Part shown: one piece after another, positions 1 through 5,241 of the stretch
How the letters are laid out: each line of letters begins with the position of its first letter
How positions within the stretch are numbered: the stretch's first letter is position 1
From: Alistipes sp. CAG:268
Lineage (GTDB): Bacteria > Bacteroidota > Bacteroidia > Bacteroidales > Rikenellaceae
Direction of reading: 5' to 3'
Assembly (NCBI GenBank): GCA_000434235.1
Contig: FR891984.1
Span: forward strand, 24,323 to 33,963
Length of the DNA stretch: 9,641 bases
Position numbers and translations under genes: made by a program
The notes under the pieces: generated by a model
Databases searched by the model: none
Told to the model about the DNA's origin: nothing
The model's input: the letters and a program-made list of their open reading frames with translations, nothing else

Positions 1-821
1 GGGAGAGCGGCTCGCTCTCGATCCCGGGGGCCTCGGCCGTAAGCTACCCGGCCGTGCCGCAGCTGAGCGCCGAGAAGAAGGAACTGACGCTCGATGTCGA
101 TACGCTCGTAAACGGCATCAACAAGACGATCTTCGCCACGGCCGACGACGAGCTGCGTCCCGTGATGAACGGCATCTACATCAACCTGCAGCCCTCGTCG
201 CTGACCTTCGTGGGAACCGACGCCCACAAGCTCGTGAAATACGAGTCGGAGACCGAAAACGACATCACGGCCTCGTTCATCCTGCCCAAGAAGCCGGCCA
301 ACCTGCTCAAGACCGTGCTGCTGAAGGAGGAGGACGCCATCACCGTATCGTTCGACTCGAAGAACGCCATGTTCCGCCTCAAGAGCCACACGCTCGTCTG
401 CCGGCTCATCGAGGGCAACTACCCGAACTACAACGCCGTGATCCCCTCGAACAACCCCAACAAGGTGCTCGTGGACCGCATCGAGCTGGTCAATGGCATC
501 AAGCGCGTAGCCGTCTGCTCGAACCCGACGACGAACCTCATCCGCATGGACATCGCCGACAACCGCATCAACCTCACGGCCCAGGACATCGACTTCTCGG
601 TATCGGCTAACGAGACCATCTCGTGCAGCTACGATGGACAGCCGATCGAAATCGGCTTCAAATCGACCTTCCTGGTCGAGATCCTCTCGAACATGGAGAC
701 CCCGACGGTCGTTATCGAACTGGCCGACTCAACGCGCGCAGGCGTCTTCAAGCCCGTCTACGACGACAAGCAGACCTTCTCGTCGCTCATGCTGCTCATG
801 CCGATGATGATCAACGCCTAA
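1..821 (+). CDS. dnaN: DNA polymerase III beta subunit (sliding clamp), 5'-truncated
   Basis: This encodes the ring-shaped clamp that tethers the replicative polymerase and other partners to DNA. The reading frame is open from base 3 to the TAA at 819-821, giving about 272 residues. Bacteroidales clamps are roughly 370-375 residues, so about the first 100 (domain I) lie left of the window. The GTG at 54 is internal, because coding sequence continues upstream of it. What remains is domains II and III: VMNGIYINL and FVGTDAHKLVKYE belong to domain II, LIEGNYPNYNAVIP leads into domain III, and the C-terminus LMLLMPMMINA matches the conserved MPM tail that lines the partner-binding pocket. It heads a dense co-directional gene run, and the next gene starts 11 bp after the stop. 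The promoter is outside the window. Identity is secure; only the start is missing. Confidence 0.96.
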   Translation, partial: ESGSLSIPGASAVSYPAVPQLSAEKKELTLDVDTLVNGINKTIFATADDELRPVMNGIYINLQPSSLTFVGTDAHKLVKYESETENDITASFILPKKPANLLKTVLLKEEDAITVSFDSKNAMFRLKSHTLVCRLIEGNYPNYNAVIPSNNPNKVLVDRIELVNGIKRVAVCSNPTTNLIRMDIADNRINLTAQDIDFSVSANETISCSYDGQPIEIGFKSTFLVEILSNMETPTVVIELADSTRAGVFKPVYDDKQTFSSLMLLMPMMINA

Positions 822-832
822 CGTCGCGCGGA

Positions 833-1606
833 ATGAAGCTCAACCTCAAACGCCCGATCGTCTTCTTCGACCTCGAAACCACGGGGGTAGATACGGCCCG
901 CGACCGCATCGTGGAGATCTCGATGATCAAGGTCATGCCCGACGGCGAGGAGATCACCCGCACGCGGCGGCTCAACCCCGGGATGCACATCCCGGCCGAA
1001 GCGACCGCCGTGCACGGCATCACGGACGACGACGTGAAGGAGTGCCCGACGTTCGCACAGGTCGCCAAGTCGCTCGAGCAGTTCATCCGCGGCTGCGACT
1101 TCGGAGGCTTCAACTCGAACCGTTTCGACCTGCCGGTGCTCGTGGAGGAGTTCCTCCGCGCCGGCGTGGACGTAGACCTCAAGAAGCGCAAGTTCATCGA
1201 CGTGCAGAACATCTTCCACAAGAAGGAGCAGCGGACGCTCGTGGCGGCCTACAAGTTCTACTGCGACAAGGACCTCGACGACGCACACTCGGCCGAGGCC
1301 GACACGCGCGCCACCTACGAGGTGCTCAAGGCGCAGCTGGACCGCTATCCCGACCTGGAGAACGACGTGGCCGCCCTGGCCGACTTCTCGGCCCGCGGCG
1401 AAGCGGCCGACTACGCGGGGCGCATCCTCTACAACGACAAGGGCGAGGAGGTTTTCGGATTCGGCAAGTACAAGGGACGTTCGGTGGCCGAGATCTTCCG
1501 TCTCGAACCGAGTTACTACGCATGGATGATGAACGGCGATTTTCCGCTCTACACCAAAAAGGTCATCACCGAAATCCGCATGCGCGACAAAACCAAACTG
1601 GCATGA
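833..1606 (+). CDS. DEDDh-family 3'-5' exonuclease (DnaQ-like) with ExoX-type C-terminal domain
   Basis: This is a 257-residue protein predicted to remove nucleotides from 3' ends using two metal ions. All acidic positions are visible: ExoI FFDLETTG (D13, E15), ExoII GFNSNRFDLPVL (D99), and ExoIII HSAEAD (H152, D157), with His making it the DEDDh subtype. After about residue 180 a small C-terminal domain follows (FGFGKYKGRSVAEI, then YYAWMMNGDFPLYTK), resembling the ExoX C-terminal domain in which a short basic module follows the nuclease. The start is the ATG 11 bp after dnaN; reading further upstream would run antisensibly through dnaN in another frame. The stop overlaps the next start (ATGA, 1603-1606). 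Position beside dnaN suggests a proofreading or repair exonuclease used at the fork. I see no clear clamp-binding QxxLF-type peptide. Family certain; the exact role (epsilon-like proofreader or repair nuclease) is inferred. Confidence 0.9.
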   Translation: MKLNLKRPIVFFDLETTGVDTARDRIVEISMIKVMPDGEEITRTRRLNPGMHIPAEATAVHGITDDDVKECPTFAQVAKSLEQFIRGCDFGGFNSNRFDLPVLVEEFLRAGVDVDLKKRKFIDVQNIFHKKEQRTLVAAYKFYCDKDLDDAHSAEADTRATYEVLKAQLDRYPDLENDVAALADFSARGEAADYAGRILYNDKGEEVFGFGKYKGRSVAEIFRLEPSYYAWMMNGDFPLYTKKVITEIRMRDKTKLA

Positions 1607-3435
1607 AACGACTATGCACCCTGCTCCTGCTCACGGCATGGGGCCTCTCGGCGCTGGCGGCCGACAAGTCGCGCACGATCGTCTACATCAACGGCGCGAA
1701 GTACTACATCCACACCGTACAAGCGGGCGAGACGCTCTACGGGCTCTCGAAGCTCTACGGCGTGGGCGAGAAGGTGATTCTGGAGAACAACCCCACGCTG
1801 AACGGCGGACTCCGCAGCGACGTGAACATCCGCATCCCGGTCATCGGGGCGGTCGGCGAAAGCCAGCCCTCGGACCGCAAGCTCCGCAAGACCTTCGACT
1901 TCCACTTCGTTGCCAAGGGCGAGACGCTCTACGCCATCTCGCGGCAGTATGAGATCCCGGTCAATACGATCATCGAGGACAACCCGGGCATCGACCCGAC
2001 CCACCTGCGGCTGGGCGAGCGGATCCTGATCCGCCGCAAGCAGATCGGCTCGGAGAACGAGGCCGGCAGCCTGCAGCAGTGGGAAGAGTACCGGCAGTCG
2101 CTCAACAGCGTGGCCGACGTCGGCACAGCCTACCACATCGTACGCCCGGGCGAGACCTTCTATTCGCTCTCGCGCCGCTTCGGAATCACCGAGGCCGAAC
2201 TGGGGGCACTCAACGGCGGGCTGAAGGCCGCCGACCTCAAGGCCGGGGCCATGATCAAGGTCCCGGGCGACGGACAGACGGCACCCGCCGCCACGGCCGA
2301 CTCGCTCGCCGCAGCGACCGACGAATCCGCACTCCGGCCCGCCGCGGAGAACCGGCCGGTCGAGTTCCGGGCGCTGCGCCCCGGGCAGACGCTGCGCATC
2401 TCGCTGCTGCTGCCGGTCACGGTCCGCAACGGCGCGGCAAATCCCAACTACCTCGAGTTCTACCAGGGCTTCCTGCTGGGTCTCGACAGCGTGAAGCGTC
2501 TCGGCCGCTCGGTCGATGTCACGCTCTATGACACGGAGCGCAATCCCGACCGCATCCGCGAGATCGTCGATCTGCCGGCCGTCCGCGAATCCGACCTGAT
2601 CGTCGGCCCGGTTTACGAAGAGGAGCTGCAGCCCGTCCTCCGGCTGGCCGAGGAGCGGGAGATACCCGTCGTATCGCCGCTCGCGCACATCGAGCACACG
2701 ACGAGCGACGTGCTGTTCCAGCTGGCTCCCGACCCGGCGCGCAAATACGACAAGGTCGCCGACCTGGTCGGACCGGACAAACACATCACCGTGATCCACA
2801 CGAAGACGACCGACAAGGAGTTCGAACAGGAGATGCTTGCCCTGCTGGGTGACCGCGAGTACACCTCCTATACCTATAAGTACGGAAGTTCGGCCTCTGG
2901 ATCGGGCGGCAACAGCCCGCGTGACCTCACGCCGCTGCTCGAAAACAAGGACGACAACGTCTTCATCATCCTCTCGGACGACGAAGTGGACGTGGACCGC
3001 ATCCTCGCGGCCCTGGCATCGGCCGACTCGAGCCTGCGGAGCCGCGGTCGCACGGCCCCGCGCTACACGGTGCTGGGCAACGTGCGCTGGAACCGCTACA
3101 ACAACATCGACCGCACGACCTTCTTCCGCAACCGCGTGGTCTTCCTTTCGACCTACCATGCCAAACGCGACGCCAAGGTCGTGACGGCATTCGACAGCGA
3201 CTACATTGAGTCCTTCGGCACGCTGCCGACGCTCTACTCCTACCGGGGCTACGACTCGGCGCTGATCTTCGCACCGGCCATGTACGGCGACATCGAGTAT
3301 GACCTCGAGGACCGCCGCTACACACCGCTGCAGACCGGCTACCGCTTCGAGCAGCGCGACACGGGCTCGAACCACGTGAACGGCAACTGGACGCGGGTGA
3401 GCTACAACCCCGATTTCACAATCACCATCGAATAA
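1603..3435 (+). CDS. Secreted protein with three LysM domains and a type-1 periplasmic-binding-protein fold
   Basis: This is a 610-residue envelope protein. Residues 1-19 form a signal peptide (MKRLC, a leucine-rich core, then LSALA before ADKS) with no lipobox, so it is probably cleaved by signal peptidase I and soluble or wall-bound in the periplasm. Three LysM modules follow at about 34-80, 99-145 and 177-221, each with the (K/R/Q)xGETxYxxS core; LysM binds GlcNAc-containing glycans such as peptidoglycan. An Ala-rich linker (about 222-262) leads to a domain starting ISLLLPV at residue 266 and continuing with FYQGFLLGLDSV, SDLIVGPVY and IPVVSPLAHIEH. That pattern fits the LivJ/LpoA-like binding fold. 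The protein has no catalytic motif that I recognise. By analogy with E. coli LpoA, whose C-terminal domain shares this fold, it may regulate wall synthesis, but that is inference. It overlaps the exonuclease gene by 4 bp and lies 10 bp before rex. Confidence 0.87.
   Translation: MKRLCTLLLLTAWGLSALAADKSRTIVYINGAKYYIHTVQAGETLYGLSKLYGVGEKVILENNPTLNGGLRSDVNIRIPVIGAVGESQPSDRKLRKTFDFHFVAKGETLYAISRQYEIPVNTIIEDNPGIDPTHLRLGERILIRRKQIGSENEAGSLQQWEEYRQSLNSVADVGTAYHIVRPGETFYSLSRRFGITEAELGALNGGLKAADLKAGAMIKVPGDGQTAPAATADSLAAATDESALRPAAENRPVEFRALRPGQTLRISLLLPVTVRNGAANPNYLEFYQGFLLGLDSVKRLGRSVDVTLYDTERNPDRIREIVDLPAVRESDLIVGPVYEEELQPVLRLAEEREIPVVSPLAHIEHTTSDVLFQLAPDPARKYDKVADLVGPDKHITVIHTKTTDKEFEQEMLALLGDREYTSYTYKYGSSASGSGGNSPRDLTPLLENKDDNVFIILSDDEVDVDRILAALASADSSLRSRGRTAPRYTVLGNVRWNRYNNIDRTTFFRNRVVFLSTYHAKRDAKVVTAFDSDYIESFGTLPTLYSYRGYDSALIFAPAMYGDIEYDLEDRRYTPLQTGYRFEQRDTGSNHVNGNWTRVSYNPDFTITIE
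1725..1933 (+). repeat. LysM-encoding tandem module with 17-bp identical core
   Basis: The stretch gggcgagacgctctacg occurs identically at 1725-1741 and 1917-1933, encoding the GETLY core of LysM domains 1 and 2. The third LysM (about 2147-2170) has diverged to GETFY. This is a coding repeat from domain duplication within the gene, not a mobile repeat. Confidence 0.75.
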
Positions 3436-3445
3436 GGCAGAAGCT

Positions 3446-4099
3446 ATGGCATTGACCAATTCGATTCCGGAGAAGACCATCGAGCGGCTGAGCGAATACC
3501 GCCGGACGCTGCTCTCGTGCCACAAGCAGGGCATCACGCACATCTTCTCGCATGTGCTGGCAGGCATTCACGGTATCACGGCCGTGCAGGTGCGCCGCGA
3601 CCTGATGCTCATCGGCTTCTCGAGCGACACGAAGAAGGGCTACGACGTGCAGGTGCTCATCGACTACATCAGCAACATCCTCGACAGCCCCTCGCCGATG
3701 AACATCGCCGTGCTGGGCATGGGGCACCTGGGCCAGGCCATCACCAAGTACTTCAACGGCAAGGGACTGAACCTCAAGATCACGGCGGCATTCGACGTCG
3801 ATCCGGAGAAGGTCGGGACGACCATCGACGGCATCCCGTGCTACCACATGGACTCTTTCGAGGAGATGGCCGAGGAGAAGGGCATCAGCATCGTCGTCGT
3901 CTCGTCGCCGACGAAGGTGGCGCCGAATCTGGTCGTACCGATCATCAACGCCGGCATCAAGGGGGTGCTCAACTTCACCTCCACGCCGCTGAACTTTCCG
4001 CAGGGCATCATCGTGGAGAACTACGACATCACGACCCTGCTCGAAAAGGTCGCCTATTTCGTCAAGGAGAACGAGGAGGAGAGCTCGTCCGACCGATGA
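3446..4099 (+). CDS. rex: Redox-sensing transcriptional repressor Rex
   Basis: This 217-residue protein is a homodimeric DNA-binding repressor that senses the NADH/NAD+ ratio; NADH binding releases it from operators of fermentation and respiration genes. The N-terminal winged helix opens with IPEKTIERLSEYRR, and VQVRRDLMLIGF (about 48-58) is the recognition-helix region typical of the family (usually IRRDFSYFG). GYDVQVLIDYI (65-75) is the Rex linker motif. The Rossmann fold begins NIAVLGMGHLGQAI, with GxGxxG at 91-96, followed by AAFDVDPEKVG. The LNFTSTPLNFP and IVENYDITTLLEKVAYF segments match the family C-terminus, including the swapped helix used in dimerisation. Length is normal (about 210-220). 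The start ATG lies 10 bp after the LysM gene, and the stop overlaps the next start (ATGA, 4096-4099). I found no Rex-type operator (TTGTGAA/TTCACAA dyad) in the window, so its targets are elsewhere. Confidence 0.95.
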   Translation: MALTNSIPEKTIERLSEYRRTLLSCHKQGITHIFSHVLAGIHGITAVQVRRDLMLIGFSSDTKKGYDVQVLIDYISNILDSPSPMNIAVLGMGHLGQAITKYFNGKGLNLKITAAFDVDPEKVGTTIDGIPCYHMDSFEEMAEEKGISIVVVSSPTKVAPNLVVPIINAGIKGVLNFTSTPLNFPQGIIVENYDITTLLEKVAYFVKENEEESSSDR

Positions 4100-4686
4100 A
4101 GGCTCGGCACATCCGGATATTCCGGGGATTCGACAACCTGCCGCACTTCGTACATCCGGCCGTGACGGTCGGATCTTTCGACGGCGTGCACCTCGGCCAC
4201 AAGGCCCTGATCGACCGCCTGACGACCGAAGCTCATGCACACGGCGGAGAGAGCATCGTCGTCACGTTCGACCCGCACCCCCGCATCACGCTCGGACGTG
4301 CCGGGGGGCTGCAGCTGCTCACTCCGCTCGACGAGAAGATTGCGCTGCTCGAACGCCTGGGCGTCGATCATGTCGTCGTCATTCCGTTCGACAAGGCATT
4401 CAGCGCCCTGTCCGGCAGGGAGTTTGTCCTGCACTACCTGATCGGCCGCCTCGGGGCCGAGACGCTCATCGCGGGCTACGACCACCGCTTCGGCCACGAC
4501 CGGATCGACTGCGATGCGGTCGCCACACTGGGGCTCGGAATCGTCCGGGTCGATGAGTGCAACGTCGGGGGCACCCACGTCAGCTCGACGGCCATCCGCC
4601 GGCTCATCGAGGCCGGGGAGTTCTCCGAGGCCGAACGGCTGCTGGGCCATCCGATCCGCATCACCGAAAACAAAGGAACCAAATAA
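4096..4686 (+). CDS. FMN adenylyltransferase (FAD synthetase) domain protein, lacking riboflavin kinase domain
   Basis: This is a 196-residue nucleotidyltransferase predicted to make FAD from FMN and ATP. It matches the N-terminal half of bifunctional RibF: TVGSFDGVHLGHKALI (HLGH at 32-35, ATP-binding), VTFDPHP (57-62), GYDHRFGHDR (127-136, flavin/phosphate region), and VSSTAIRRLI (SSTxIR at 163-168). It ends LLGHPIRITENKGTK, which is where the C-terminal riboflavin kinase module (about 120 residues, with its GxxxGFPTAN motif) normally starts. That module is absent. The stop is followed after 8 bp by the next gene, and I see no kinase motif in any frame, so this is not a simple frameshift. 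Usual RibF is about 310 residues. All nucleotidyltransferase motifs are intact, so I call it a functional single-domain enzyme. It overlaps rex by 4 bp, pairing a redox sensor with a flavin-cofactor enzyme. The gene may have a full-length ribF paralogue elsewhere. Confidence 0.88.
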   Translation: MKARHIRIFRGFDNLPHFVHPAVTVGSFDGVHLGHKALIDRLTTEAHAHGGESIVVTFDPHPRITLGRAGGLQLLTPLDEKIALLERLGVDHVVVIPFDKAFSALSGREFVLHYLIGRLGAETLIAGYDHRFGHDRIDCDAVATLGLGIVRVDECNVGGTHVSSTAIRRLIEAGEFSEAERLLGHPIRITENKGTK

Positions 4687-4694
4687 ACCGATCC

Positions 4695-5108
4695 ATGTTA
4701 TCACACGACTGTAAAATCCGCGTCTGGTACAAGCACACCGACCAGATGGCCATCTGCCACCACTCGAACTACATCTGCTACTACGAAGCGGCCCGCAGCG
4801 AACTGCTGCGCGATCTGGGCATGTCGTTTGCCGAGGTCGAGCGCCGGGGCATCATGATGCCGATCCTCGAAGTGCAGTCGAAATACCGCAAGCCGGCCTA
4901 CTTCGACGAACTGCTCACCGTGCGCATCATCCTGCGCGAAAAACCCGCCGCACGCATCAACTTCTTCTACGAGATCTACAACGAGCAGGGCGAACTGATC
5001 AACACGGGCATGACGCAGCTGGGCTTCATCCACAGCGACACGCGCCGTCCGTGCCGCTGCCCGGAGTGGTTCCTCGAACTGCTCGACCGCCGCTGGACGG
5101 AAGAGTAG
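4695..5108 (+). CDS. YbgC/4HBT-family acyl-CoA or acyl-ACP thioesterase
   Basis: This 137-residue protein is a hot-dog-fold thioesterase predicted to hydrolyse acyl-CoA or acyl-ACP in the cytoplasm. The N-terminal signature is WYKHTDQMAICHHSNYICYY, with D16 as the likely catalytic acid and HHSNY (22-26) as the family motif. ARSELLRDLGMSFAEVERRGIMMPILE and KYRKPAYFDELLTVR are also typical of the YbgC group. The usual Gly after the DxM/DA segment (D-x-x-G-V-V) is Ala-Ile here. Length is normal (about 130-140). The start ATG lies 8 bp after the FAD synthetase gene. It is the last gene of the rightward run, and a strong hairpin follows 36 bp after its stop. The substrate cannot be read from sequence; fatty-acid trimming or membrane-lipid housekeeping are the common guesses for this family. 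Confidence 0.9.
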   Translation: MLSHDCKIRVWYKHTDQMAICHHSNYICYYEAARSELLRDLGMSFAEVERRGIMMPILEVQSKYRKPAYFDELLTVRIILREKPAARINFFYEIYNEQGELINTGMTQLGFIHSDTRRPCRCPEWFLELLDRRWTEE

Positions 5109-5134
5109 CAGGAGACTCCATGGGCCGAACCAGG

Positions 5135-5200
5135 GTCCGAAGACAAGGGAGAGCGGCATCCGGAATCATCCGGATGCCGCTCTCCCTTTCGTCCGAAGAC
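5135..5200. repeat. 10-bp direct repeats flanking the hairpin
   Basis: The sequence gtccgaagac occurs exactly at 5135-5144 and 5191-5200, immediately outside the 19-bp inverted repeat (2-nt spacer on the right). On the - strand each copy reads gtcttcggac, which can form a 3-bp stem closed by a cUUCGg tetraloop. The arrangement resembles a small palindromic element with a target duplication, or one composite terminator structure. The sequence alone does not decide between them. Confidence 0.7.
5145..5188. terminator. Probable bidirectional terminator hairpin between convergent genes
   Basis: A perfect 19-bp inverted repeat (5145-5163 and 5170-5188) encloses the 6-nt loop aatcat. It sits between the stop of the rightward thioesterase gene (5108) and the stop of the leftward thioredoxin gene (5242), as expected for a shared terminator. 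The U-tract is weak: only TTT after the stem on the + strand and none on the - strand. Termination is therefore inferred from stem strength and position. Confidence 0.75.
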
Positions 5201-5241
5201 TTCCATTTGTCTGACTGCACGGCAGACCCGTTCCGGAAAGC

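Noticed and set aside
1042..1602. Upstream extension of the LysM protein frame into the exonuclease gene
   Set aside because: The extension is Arg-rich shadow sequence over a conserved nuclease. The ATG at 1603 starts a clear signal peptide and overlaps the upstream stop by 4 bp.
1612..3567. Long open frame (651 codons) on the - strand opposite the LysM gene
   Set aside because: The sense strand carries a signal peptide, three LysM domains and a recognisable fold. The antisense translation is a low-complexity Arg/Val/Asp-rich product of GC-rich third positions with no motif.
4687..5108. Frameshifted remnant of a riboflavin kinase domain after the FAD synthetase
   Set aside because: All of this stretch beyond the 8-bp gap is a complete thioesterase gene, and no GFPTAN-like motif appears in another frame.
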